Assembly: GCA_039927975.1 (NCBI GenBank)
Contig: JBDSTZ010000183.1
Location: forward strand, 1-12,038
DNA from: JBDSTZ01 sp039927975
GTDB taxonomy: Bacteria; Pseudomonadota; Gammaproteobacteria; Burkholderiales; Burkholderiaceae_D
Reading direction: 5' to 3'
DNA length: 12,038 nucleotides
Under the pieces are notes generated by a model, which ran no database searches, was not told where the DNA came from, and saw only the letters and a list, made by a program, of their open reading frames with translations. Both the position numbers and the translations under genes were made by a program. Each line of letters starts with the position of its first letter. Position 1 is the stretch's first letter. Below are positions 1-6,242 of the stretch, in pieces.

Positions 1-30
1 AACCTATAGCACTGCAATTCACAGGTGATA

Positions 31-57
31 TGGATTCCCGCCTGCGCGGGAATGACG
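31..57. repeat. Single palindromic intergenic repeat unit (REP-like)
   Basis: The unit holds a perfect 8-bp stem, ATTCCCGC (34-41) and GCGGGAAT (46-53), around a CTGC loop. It is flanked by TGG on the left and GACG on the right. The same unit occurs twice, in opposite orientations, at 5513-5590, so it is a dispersed repeat. I recognise this sequence type from memory as abundant between genes in many proteobacteria. No transposase is in the window. Whether it acts as an RNA hairpin, a protein-binding site or a passive repeat cannot be told from sequence. Confidence 0.85.
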
Positions 58-105
58 AAATTAACATCATCAGTATTTAATCTGGCCACTTTTCTGGAAC
101 CCGAC

Positions 106-567
106 ATGACCGTCTACGACAAACTCAAAGAACTCAACATCACGCTGGCGCCGCCGGCCGCGCCGGTGGCTGCCTACGTCATGTACGTACAGAGCGGCAA
201 CCAGGTCTTCATCTCCGGCCACATCGCCAAGCACGCTGACGGCAGCGTCAACGTGGGTCAACTGGGCAAGAACCTGACGACCGAACAAGGCGCGCAGGCA
301 GCCCGTTCGATCGCCATCGACCTGATCGGCACCTTGCAGGCAGCCTGCGGCGGCGACCTCACCCGCGTCAAGCGCATTGTCAAGCTGGTCAGCCTGGTCA
401 ATTCGACGCCGGACTATACCGACCACCACCTGGTCACCAACGGTGCCTCGGAATTGCTCGGCGAAGTATTCGGCGACGCCGGCAAGCACGCCCGCTCGGC
501 CTTCGGCGTGGCGCAGATCCCGCGCGGCGCCTGCGTGGAAATTGAAATGATCGCAGAAGTGGCCTGA
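106..567 (+). CDS. RidA family protein (YjgF/YER057c/UK114)
   Basis: This is a 153-residue protein of the RidA superfamily, small trimeric cytosolic proteins. The best-known members hydrolyse reactive enamine/imine intermediates released by PLP enzymes. It resembles the roughly 150-residue subgroup rather than the 128-residue RidA of E. coli. Visible family signs are a SGH stretch near residues 37-39, the segment NGASELLGEVFG (112-123), and HARSAFGVAQIPRGACVEIE (128-147). That last segment carries an Arg (R130) in the position of the substrate-binding arginine and a late Glu. The frame stays open upstream to a GTG at 25, but that extension only translates the palindromic repeat. The ATG at 106 matches the family N-terminus and has a weak TGGAA 6 bases upstream. 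An aminotransferase follows 197 bases downstream, which would suit an imine-clearing role, but shared transcription is not shown. The substrate is unknown. Confidence 0.9.
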   Translation: MTVYDKLKELNITLAPPAAPVAAYVMYVQSGNQVFISGHIAKHADGSVNVGQLGKNLTTEQGAQAARSIAIDLIGTLQAACGGDLTRVKRIVKLVSLVNSTPDYTDHHLVTNGASELLGEVFGDAGKHARSAFGVAQIPRGACVEIEMIAEVA

Positions 568-621
568 TCGGCACTCGGCGTACCGGCAACAAACAAACTA
601 TAAACAAGATACAAAACGGCA

Positions 622-678
622 CGCCTTCCCGGTGCGCCGACAACAGATAAAAACAGCGCGCCTACCCGCTGCGCCGAC
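622..678. repeat. 20-bp imperfect direct repeat in intergenic spacer
   Basis: Two copies, 622-641 and 659-678, agree at 18 of 20 positions and lie 37 bp apart. Both end in TGCGCCGAC. They occupy the spacer between the RidA gene and the aminotransferase, just upstream of a TATAAT box at 705-710. They could be operator half-sites, but the other strand (GTCGGCGCA, then a GGGTAGG or GGGAAGG stretch) also looks like a dispersed repeat family common in proteobacterial spacers. I cannot decide between these. Confidence 0.5.
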
Positions 679-704
679 GATGCGCGGCTTACCCAGCCTG
701 CCTT

Positions 705-710
705 TATAAT
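705..710 (+). promoter_or_regulatory. Candidate -10 box for the aminotransferase gene
   Basis: A perfect TATAAT lies 54 bases before the ATG at 765, in an otherwise GC-rich region. No convincing -35 hexamer sits 16-18 bases upstream (the sequence there is GC-rich), so an activator or a weak promoter would be needed. This is a motif match only. Confidence 0.4.
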
Positions 711-764
711 AGCCGAGTGTATGTAGCCGAAAGGCTTGCGGCCCCTTCCCTCAGTGAGACCAGC

Positions 765-1958
765 ATGAAAATTGAAAATCCGAACCCGCTGAACTGGCAC
801 TTTGCCGACCGCGCTGCCCAGATGCAGAGCTCCTTCATCCGCGAAATCCTGAAAGTGACGCAGCGTCCGGACATCATTTCGTTTGCTGGCGGCCTGCCCT
901 CGCCGCTCACCTTCCCGGTCGACGAGATGAAGGCGGCTTTCGACAAGGTGCTGACCGACAACGGCCGCGTGGCCCTGCAATACGGCCCGACCGACGGTTA
1001 CCCGCCGCTGCGCGAATGGATCGCCAATTCGCTCTCGACCGAGGACAGCAAGATCACCACCGAGCAAGTGCTGATGGTCTCCGGCTCGCAGCAAGCCCTC
1101 GATCTGCTGGGCAAGGTGCTGGTCGACGAAGGCAGCCGCGTGCTGGTCGAAACCCCAAGCTACCTCGGCGCGCTGCAAGCGTTCTCGGTCTACCGTCCCG
1201 AATTCGTCTCGGTCGACACCGACGAGCATGGCCTGGTGCCGAGCTCGGTCGATCCGGTCGCCGAAGGCGCCCGCCTGCTGTATTCGCTGCCGAATTTCCA
1301 GAACCCGACCGGCCGCAGCCTGTCGATCGAGCGCCGTCTCGAACTGGTGGAAACCTGCGCCCGCCACAACCTGCCGCTGATCGAGGACGATCCGTATGGC
1401 GCGCTCAGCTACAAGGGCCAGCCGTATCCGAAGATGCTCAATATGAATCCGGACGGCGTCGTCTACATGGGTTCGTTCTCCAAGGTGCTCACGCCGGGCA
1501 TCCGCCTCGGCTACGTGGTGGCGCCGCTGCCGCTGGTGCGCCGGCTCGAACTGGCCAAGCAGGCGGCCGACCTGCACACCGCCACGCTGACCCAGATGGT
1601 GGTGCACGAGGTGATCAAGGACGGCTTCCTCGACCGCCACATTCCGACCATCCGCACCCTGTACGCCAACCAGTGCCAGGTGATGCTCGACGCGATGGCC
1701 GAATGCTTCCCGGAAGGCGTCAGCTGGACCCGCCCCGAAGGCGGCATGTTCATCTGGGTGACCCTGCCGAAAAACATGGACGCCATGAAGCTGCTCGACC
1801 AGGCGATCGCCGCCAAGGTGGCCTTCGTGCCGGGCGCGCCGTTCTACGCCAACGACGGCGCGGCCAACACCTTCCGCCTATCCTTCGTGACGGTGCCGCC
1901 TGAGCGGATCCGCGAGGGCGTCGGCATTCTCGGCAAGTTGATTGCCGCGCAGATGTAA
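765..1958 (+). CDS. PLP-dependent class I aminotransferase (LysN / 2-aminoadipate aminotransferase-like)
   Basis: This is a 397-residue cytosolic fold-type I aminotransferase, close in length and motifs to LysN-type enzymes. The N-terminal SFAGGLPSPLTFP (39-51) is typical of that group. The PLP-site elements are in order: substrate loop YGPTDGYPPLR (73-83), NFQNPTG (177-183), Asp208 in IEDDPYG, Schiff-base Lys240 in GSFSKVLTPG, and carboxylate-binding Arg371 in FRLSF. No N-terminal DNA-binding domain is present, so it is not a MocR regulator. The start at 765 gives the normal family N-terminus; an in-frame start at 717 adds 16 residues that fit no domain. Substrate cannot be fixed from sequence: 2-aminoadipate, aromatic, branched-chain and kynurenine donors all occur in this group. 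The dapC gene lies 130 bases downstream behind its own promoter-like box, so the two may be separate units. Confidence 0.9.
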   Translation: MKIENPNPLNWHFADRAAQMQSSFIREILKVTQRPDIISFAGGLPSPLTFPVDEMKAAFDKVLTDNGRVALQYGPTDGYPPLREWIANSLSTEDSKITTEQVLMVSGSQQALDLLGKVLVDEGSRVLVETPSYLGALQAFSVYRPEFVSVDTDEHGLVPSSVDPVAEGARLLYSLPNFQNPTGRSLSIERRLELVETCARHNLPLIEDDPYGALSYKGQPYPKMLNMNPDGVVYMGSFSKVLTPGIRLGYVVAPLPLVRRLELAKQAADLHTATLTQMVVHEVIKDGFLDRHIPTIRTLYANQCQVMLDAMAECFPEGVSWTRPEGGMFIWVTLPKNMDAMKLLDQAIAAKVAFVPGAPFYANDGAANTFRLSFVTVPPERIREGVGILGKLIAAQM

Positions 1959-1965
1959 TTATGTA

Positions 1966-1993
1966 CGTGCGGGCATTGTTTAATTCCCGCGCG
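1966..1993 (+). other. Hairpin after the aminotransferase gene
   Basis: An inverted repeat begins 8 bases after the stop codon. CGTGCGGG (1966-1973) pairs with CCCGCGCG (1986-1993) with one wobble pair, and the loop can form three further A-T pairs. No T-run follows, so it is not a standard intrinsic terminator. It could mark the transcript's 3' end or protect it. Confidence 0.35.
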
Positions 1994-2040
1994 CATCGAT
2001 TCACCCGGGTCGCCAGTGCCTTGCGATTGCTTATCGGCGT

Positions 2041-2046
2041 TATAAT
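2041..2046 (+). promoter_or_regulatory. Candidate -10 box for dapC
   Basis: A perfect TATAAT lies 42 bases before the GTG start of dapC. A TTGCGA at 2021-2026 resembles a -35 box, but the 14-base spacer is too short for a standard sigma-70 promoter. TGCCTT at 2017-2022 gives an 18-base spacer but a poor match. It would place a transcript start near 2053 and a leader of about 36 bases. Confidence 0.45.
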
Positions 2047-2088
2047 GGCGCAAGCAAAAATCGCAACTTATTTAACCTTGGTACCGCC

Positions 2089-3318
2089 GTGAATCCACAT
2101 CTAGAAAAACTTCACCCCTACCCGTTCGAAAAGCTGCGCCAACTGTTCCTGGGCATTACCCCGAATCCCGAGTTTGCCCCGATCAGCCTGGGCATCGGCG
2201 AACCCAAGCACCCGACTCCCCAGTTCATCCAGAAAGCCCTGATGCACAGCGTGCAGGGCCTGGCCAACTACCCGACCACCGTCGGCAGCGACCCGCTGCG
2301 CCAGGCGATTGCCGCCTGGCTCGAACGGCGCTACGGCATTCCGGCGCTCGACCCGGCCACCCAGGTGCTGCCGGTGAACGGTTCGCGCGAGGCGCTGTTC
2401 GGCATCGCCCATTGCGTGGTCAACCCGTCGGGCGACCCTGCGAAGCCAGCCCTGGTGATGTCGCCCAACCCCTTCTATCAGATCTACGAGGGCGCCGCCT
2501 ATTTGGCCGGGGCCGAGCCTTACTTCGTCAATTCCGAGCCGGCGCGCAATTTCGCCTGCGATTACGGCAGCGTGCCGGCCGACATCTGGCCGCGCGTCCA
2601 GTTGCTGTATCTGTGCTCGCCCGGCAACCCGACCGGCGCCACCCTCGCGCTGGAAGACTGGAAGCAGCTGTTCGCCCTGGCCGACCAGTACGGTTTCGTG
2701 ATCGCCGCCGACGAGTGCTATTCCGAGATCTACCACGGCAGCGCCGCGCCGCTGGGCGCGCTGGAAGCGGCCCACCAGCTCGGCCGCAGCGAAGGCGCCC
2801 GGCCGTACGCCAACCTGATCGTGTTCTCCAGCCTGTCGAAGCGCTCTAACGTGCCCGGCATGCGCAGCGGTTTTGTCGCCGGCGACCCGGCCATCCTGAA
2901 GAAATTCCTGCTGTACCGCACCTATTGCGGGGGCGCCATGTCGCCGCCGGTGCAGGCGGCCTCGATCGCGGCCTGGAACGATGAGGAGCACGTCCAGGAA
3001 AACCGCGCCAAGTACCGCGAGAAATTCGCCCTGGTCACCCCGCTGCTCAAGCAGGTGATGGACGTTGAATTGCCCGACGCCGGTTTCTACCTGTGGGCCG
3101 ACGTGCGCCGCAGCGGCCTGTCGGACACCGAATTCGCGCGGCGCCTGTATGCCGAATATAATGTAACCGTTCTGCCCGGCAGCTACCTGGCCCGCGAGGC
3201 GCACGGCATCAACCCCGGCACCAACCGCATCCGGATGGCGCTGGTGGCCGAAGTCGACGAAGGGCTCGAAGCAGCCCAGCGCATCGTGCAATTTTGCAAA
3301 GCACTCAAAGCATCCTGA
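2089..3318 (+). CDS. dapC: Succinyldiaminopimelate transaminase (DapC)
   Basis: This 409-residue PLP enzyme is expected to transfer the amino group from glutamate to N-succinyl-2-amino-6-ketopimelate, giving N-succinyl-LL-diaminopimelate, in the lysine and peptidoglycan precursor pathway. The opening MNPHLEKLHPYPFEKL and the ISLGIGEPKHPTP segment (32-44) are characteristic of proteobacterial DapC. Catalytic elements are NGSREAL (97-103), CSPGNPTG (176-183), Asp208 in AADECY, Schiff-base Lys251 in SSLSKRSNVPGMRSGF, and Arg382 in RIRMALV. The start is a GTG: it fits the family N-terminus and no in-frame ATG lies nearby. Its ribosome site is weak, so translation may be modest. dapD follows after 21 bases, which strongly supports this assignment over a general aspartate or alanine aminotransferase. 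Confidence 0.94.
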   Translation: MNPHLEKLHPYPFEKLRQLFLGITPNPEFAPISLGIGEPKHPTPQFIQKALMHSVQGLANYPTTVGSDPLRQAIAAWLERRYGIPALDPATQVLPVNGSREALFGIAHCVVNPSGDPAKPALVMSPNPFYQIYEGAAYLAGAEPYFVNSEPARNFACDYGSVPADIWPRVQLLYLCSPGNPTGATLALEDWKQLFALADQYGFVIAADECYSEIYHGSAAPLGALEAAHQLGRSEGARPYANLIVFSSLSKRSNVPGMRSGFVAGDPAILKKFLLYRTYCGGAMSPPVQAASIAAWNDEEHVQENRAKYREKFALVTPLLKQVMDVELPDAGFYLWADVRRSGLSDTEFARRLYAEYNVTVLPGSYLAREAHGINPGTNRIRMALVAEVDEGLEAAQRIVQFCKALKAS

Positions 3319-3339
3319 AACGTTACCTAAGAAGACATC

Positions 3340-4167
3340 ATGACCCAACAACTCCAGAGCATCATCGACACGGCATGGGAACAACGCGCCGAGATCAACC
3401 CGGCCAACGGCAGCGCCGAACTGCGTGAAGCGGTCGGCCACGTCATCGCCGGACTCGACGACGGCAGCCTGCGCGTGGCGCAAAAGACCGGCGCCGACTG
3501 GGTTGTCAATCAGTGGATCAAGAAGGCCGTGCTGCTGTCGTTCCGCCTCGAGAACAACAGCGTGATGCCGTCCGACGGCACCATGCAGTTCTACGACAAG
3601 GTGCCGACCAAGTTCGCCAACTACACGGCCGACGATTTCGCCCGCGGCGGCTTCCGCGTGGTGCCGCCGGCGGTCGCCCGCCGCGGCAGCTTCATCGCCA
3701 GGAACGTGGTCTTGATGCCATCGTATGTCAACATCGGCGCCTACGTCGACGAAGGCGCGATGGTCGACACCTGGGCCACGGTCGGCTCGTGCGCGCAGAT
3801 CGGCAAGAACGTCCACCTGTCGGGCGGCGTGGGGATCGGCGGCGTGCTTGAGCCAATGCAGGCCAATCCGACCATCATCGAAGACAATTGCTTCATCGGC
3901 GCGCGCTCCGAAATCGTCGAAGGCGTTATTGTCGAGGAAAACTCGGTCATCTCGATGGGCGTGTATATCGGCCAGTCGACCAAGATTTATGACCGCGCCA
4001 CCGGCGAAGTGACGTACGGCCGCGTGCCGGCCGGCTCCGTGGTGGTGTCGGGCAACCTGCCCTCGGCCGACGGCAGCTACAGCCTGTACTGCGCGGTGAT
4101 CGTCAAGCGGGTCGACGCCCAGACGCGTTCGAAGACCGGTATCAACGAATTGCTGCGCGGTATTTAA
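3340..4167 (+). CDS. dapD: 2,3,4,5-tetrahydropyridine-2,6-dicarboxylate N-succinyltransferase (DapD)
   Basis: This 275-residue protein (E. coli DapD has 274) transfers succinyl from succinyl-CoA to tetrahydrodipicolinate, the committed step of the succinylase branch of lysine and meso-diaminopimelate synthesis. Residues 1-105 form the helical N-terminal part with the family segments NQWIKKAVLLSFRL (57-70) and FYDKVPTKF (84-92). From about residue 108 to 238 runs a left-handed beta-helix of hexapeptide repeats, including SYVNIGAYVDEGAMVDTWATVG, VHLSGGVGIGGVLEP and CFIGARSEIVEG. The C-terminal SLYCAVIVKRVDAQTRSKTGINELLR is standard. A purine-rich AAGAAGA lies just before the ATG. It forms a tight pair with dapC upstream, and pilU follows after 45 bases. 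Active as a trimer in the cytosol (family knowledge). Confidence 0.97.
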   Translation: MTQQLQSIIDTAWEQRAEINPANGSAELREAVGHVIAGLDDGSLRVAQKTGADWVVNQWIKKAVLLSFRLENNSVMPSDGTMQFYDKVPTKFANYTADDFARGGFRVVPPAVARRGSFIARNVVLMPSYVNIGAYVDEGAMVDTWATVGSCAQIGKNVHLSGGVGIGGVLEPMQANPTIIEDNCFIGARSEIVEGVIVEENSVISMGVYIGQSTKIYDRATGEVTYGRVPAGSVVVSGNLPSADGSYSLYCAVIVKRVDAQTRSKTGINELLRGI

Positions 4168-4183
4168 GGCCGTCTGAGCGGCC
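4168..4183 (+). other. Small hairpin between dapD and pilU
   Basis: GGCCG (4168-4172) and CGGCC (4179-4183) form a perfect 5-bp stem directly after the dapD stop, extendable by one T-G wobble. No T-run follows, so full termination is unlikely. It may lower read-through or set a processing point between a biosynthetic gene and a pilus gene. Confidence 0.3.
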
Positions 4184-4212
4184 CAGCAACAAAGTAAACA
4201 GGAGACTCAAAA

Positions 4213-5364
4213 ATGACGATGGACCGCTTGTTCCAGCTGATGAAAGAAAAGAACGCGTCGGACATGTTCTTCGCGGTGAATTCACCAGTTCAAATCAAGA
4301 TCAACGGTAATCTGATTCCGATCAACCAGCAAAAACTGGAACCGGAAAACATTATTTCGCTCCTGTCCGAAGTCGCCACGCCGCCGCAGATGGAAGAACT
4401 GTTGCGTGAAAACGAGCTCAACATGGGTATCTCGGTGCCCAACCTGGGCCGTTTCCGCCTGTCGGCCTTCCGACAGCGGGGCAGCATTTCGGCGGTATTC
4501 CGTTTCGTGCCGGGCAATATCCCGGTGCTGGCCGACCTGGGCCTGCCGCCCATCCTGGCCGACCTGATCATGGAAAAGCGTGGCCTGATGCTGCTGGTCG
4601 GCGCCACCGGTTCGGGCAAGTCGACCACCATCGCCTCGATGCTGGACCATCGCAACGAACTGCGCGCGGGCCACATTCTGACCCTGGAAGATCCGATCGA
4701 GTACCTGTTCAAGAACAAGAAATCGATCGTCAACCAGCGCGAGATCGGCAGCGACGCCAAGGACTTCTACACCGCGCTGCGCAATTCGATGCGCCAGGCG
4801 CCGGACTGCATCCTGATCGGCGAAATCCGCGACAAGGAAACCATGGCGGCCGCGCTGGCGTATGCGCAGTCAGGCCACCTGGTGCTGGCGACACTGCACG
4901 CCAACAACAGCTACAACGCACTCAACCGCATCATCAGTTTCTATCCGATTGAAAATCGCGGGGCCCTGCTCAACGACTTGTCGTCGGCGGTGCGGGCGAT
5001 CGTCTCGCAGCGCCTGGTGCGCGCGGCCGCCGGCGGACCGCGTCACGCGGCCGTCGAGGTGATGGTCAACACGCGCTACATCGCCGACCTGATTGAAAAA
5101 GGCGAGATCAACCAGATCAAGGAAGCGATGGAGAAGAGCCTGTCGCCGGGGTCGCAATCGTTCGAGACGGCGCTGCTGAACCTGGTGCAGACGGGCGCCA
5201 TCACGCAGGAGGAAGCGCTGGCGAACGCCGATTCGGCCAGCAATCTGCTGTGGCTGCTGAACAATGGACCGGACAAGGGCGGCCCGGCGGAAGACGAGCC
5301 GATGCCGACGATCAAGCCGGATGATGACGCGCCGTCGTTCACGGAATTCGTGCTCAATACCTGA
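4213..5364 (+). CDS. pilU: Type IV pilus retraction ATPase, PilU type
   Basis: This is a 383-residue PilT/PilU-family ATPase; Pseudomonas PilU is about the same length. It works in the cytosol at the base of the type IVa pilus and supports PilT-driven pilus retraction and twitching. The N-terminal PAS-like half (1-110) includes the KNASDMFF start. The ATPase domain has Walker A GATGSGKST (130-138), the Asp box LTLEDPIEY (157-165), Walker B ILIGEIRD with Glu204, and the His box GHLVLATLHANN (221-232). The C-terminal pattern SQSFETALLNLVQTGAITQEEAL...ADSASNL (314-345) favours PilU over PilT, and the usual PilT signature AIRNLIRE is absent. An acidic, low-complexity tail (about 353-383) follows. 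A strong AGGAGA (4200-4205) lies 7 bases before the chosen ATG; the in-frame ATG at 4219 is less well placed. No pilT or other pilus gene lies nearby. Confidence 0.9.
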   Translation: MTMDRLFQLMKEKNASDMFFAVNSPVQIKINGNLIPINQQKLEPENIISLLSEVATPPQMEELLRENELNMGISVPNLGRFRLSAFRQRGSISAVFRFVPGNIPVLADLGLPPILADLIMEKRGLMLLVGATGSGKSTTIASMLDHRNELRAGHILTLEDPIEYLFKNKKSIVNQREIGSDAKDFYTALRNSMRQAPDCILIGEIRDKETMAAALAYAQSGHLVLATLHANNSYNALNRIISFYPIENRGALLNDLSSAVRAIVSQRLVRAAAGGPRHAAVEVMVNTRYIADLIEKGEINQIKEAMEKSLSPGSQSFETALLNLVQTGAITQEEALANADSASNLLWLLNNGPDKGGPAEDEPMPTIKPDDDAPSFTEFVLNT

Positions 5365-5383
5365 ACGACAAGCGAGGCGGCAT

Positions 5384-5507
5384 CACCCCGTCATTGCGGG
5401 CAAGCGCGCCAGCGGCACCCCGTCATTCCCGGCAAGCGCGCCAGCGGCACCCCGCCATTCCCGACAAGCGCCAGCAGCACCTCGTCATTCCCGACAAGTG
5501 CCAGCAG
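5384..5507. repeat. Tandem array of four 30-32 bp units
   Basis: Units start at 5384, 5416, 5448 and 5478, with lengths 32, 32, 30 and 30. Each begins with CACC followed by a CGTCATT-like core (CGCCATT in unit three) and ends in a GCCAGC stretch followed by GG or AG. A fifth, partial unit starting at 5508 runs directly into the inverted-repeat element at 5513. The units abut without unique spacers, so this is not a CRISPR array. They contain no gene; the apparent reading frames only translate the repeat. Confidence 0.85.
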
Positions 5508-5512
5508 CACCT

Positions 5513-5590
5513 CGTCATTCCCGCGCAGGCGGGGATCCAATTCCTGCGAGTAGTCGCGCACATTGGATTCCCGCCTTCGCGGGAATGACG
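5513..5590. repeat. 78-bp inverted-repeat element (two facing palindromic units)
   Basis: The 28-bp arms 5513-5540 and 5563-5590 are reverse complements at 26 of 28 positions. Each arm contains its own GC-rich hairpin and matches the single unit at 31-57. The 22-bp centre (5541-5562) has a further 4-bp stem, GCGA and TCGC, around GTAG. The layout is that of a paired REP/BIME-type or miniature non-autonomous element. It sits 148 bases after pilU and could also stop or stabilise that transcript, though no T-run follows beyond TTTT at 5591-5594. Confidence 0.85.
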
Positions 5591-5774
5591 TTTTGAGGGC
5601 TTGTGTCGAAGACCGCCTCATCTCGCCTCACATCGCCCCGCCTCACCCCACTCCGCCCATCCCAGCCGCAACGCACCTCGCCCCGCCCGGCCTCACCACT
5701 TGTCATTACAATATATGCGGCTCCCGGCAAGCCTTCTGATATTATCCTTGGGGAAACTTATCAAATGAGCTCCT
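5591..5774. other. C-rich spacer before the DUF2844 gene
   Basis: This part of the 410-base gene-free stretch holds no credible coding frame. From about 5613 to 5699 the + strand is pyrimidine-rich, with repeated CCTCAC and CCCCGCC words. The minus strand of 5636-5663 has four G-runs of at least three with loops of 6, 6 and 2 bases, which fits the usual G-quadruplex pattern. From 5700 the sequence becomes AT-rich, with two -10-like hexamers: TACAAT at 5707 and TATTAT at 5740. Neither has a convincing -35 box. Confidence 0.6.
5740..5745 (+). promoter_or_regulatory. Candidate -10 box for the DUF2844-DUF3443 pair
   Basis: TATTAT lies 29 bases before the ATG at 5775, in the only AT-rich part of the spacer. 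A second candidate is TACAAT at 5707-5712. No clear -35 hexamer is present for either, so this marks the likely promoter area rather than a firm site. Confidence 0.25.
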
Positions 5775-6242
5775 ATGCGCCGCCTTCTGAAGCCCAGCCT
5801 GCTGTTGCCCTTATTGTCCTTGTGCCTGCCTTTGACCGGCGCGCACGCCGCCCTCGGCGCGGCGCCGAGTAATGTCGGCGCGGCGACGCCCCCTTCCCAG
5901 GCGCGCGTACTCGCCGCCAGCGGCCGTGGCAGCACCTTCACCGTGCGCGCCTCGACGCTCGACTCCGGCACCGCCGTGCGCGAGTACGTCAACAGCGACG
6001 GCATCGTGTTCGCGGTCAGCTGGAGCGGGCCGCTGATGCCCGACCTGCGCACCCTGCTCGGCGCCCATTTCACGACCTTCGCGAGCGAATCGGCCAAGCG
6101 ACCCCGGGCCGGCCACAGCGCTGTCAGCATCCAGCGGCCCGAGCTGGTGGTCGTCTCCGGCGGCCACATGCGCGCCTTCAAAGGTTACGCCTACACGACG
6201 GCCGGCCTGCCGGAAGGCTTCACGGCGGCGGACATCCAATGA
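5775..6242 (+). CDS. Exported DUF2844 family protein
   Basis: This is a 155-residue protein of unknown function that I recognise as the DUF2844 family. It opens with a typical Sec signal peptide: MRRLLK, a leucine-rich core (9-20), then GAHA with likely cleavage after Ala25. The mature part of about 130 residues carries the family's conserved segments: FTVRASTLDSGTAVREYV (55-72), GIVFAVSWSGPLMPDLRTLLG (76-96) and LVVVSGGHMRAFKGYAY (124-140). It has no cysteine in the mature part, no membrane segment and no recognisable catalytic motif. Its stop overlaps the start of the DUF3443 gene as ATGA, which suggests coupled translation and a joint role, for instance as a folding or inhibitory partner; that role is inference. 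The start at 5775 is chosen because it gives the signal peptide; the ribosome site is weak. Confidence 0.85.
   Translation: MRRLLKPSLLLPLLSLCLPLTGAHAALGAAPSNVGAATPPSQARVLAASGRGSTFTVRASTLDSGTAVREYVNSDGIVFAVSWSGPLMPDLRTLLGAHFTTFASESAKRPRAGHSAVSIQRPELVVVSGGHMRAFKGYAYTTAGLPEGFTAADIQ

Noticed and set aside
414..1640. Long minus-strand open frame (408 codons) opposite the aminotransferase
   Set aside because: It is the complement of well-supported + strand genes in GC-rich DNA. The translation is Arg/His/Gln-rich with no family match.
1966..1993. Intrinsic terminator after the aminotransferase
   Set aside because: The hairpin is good but no T-run follows, so it is listed only as a hairpin.
2101..3816. 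Minus-strand open frame of 571 codons across dapC and dapD
   Set aside because: Antisense shadow: it spans two confirmed genes and the spacer between them, and its composition is typical of GC-rich antisense frames.
5384..5507. Possible CRISPR array
   Set aside because: The 30-32 bp units abut directly with no unique spacers, vary in length, and no cas genes are present.
5264..5872. Small + and - strand frames in the repeat block (for example at 5264-5596, 5391-5621 and 5603-5872)
   Set aside because: They translate the tandem repeat or the C-rich tract, or overlap the ends of real genes; no ribosome site or family match.
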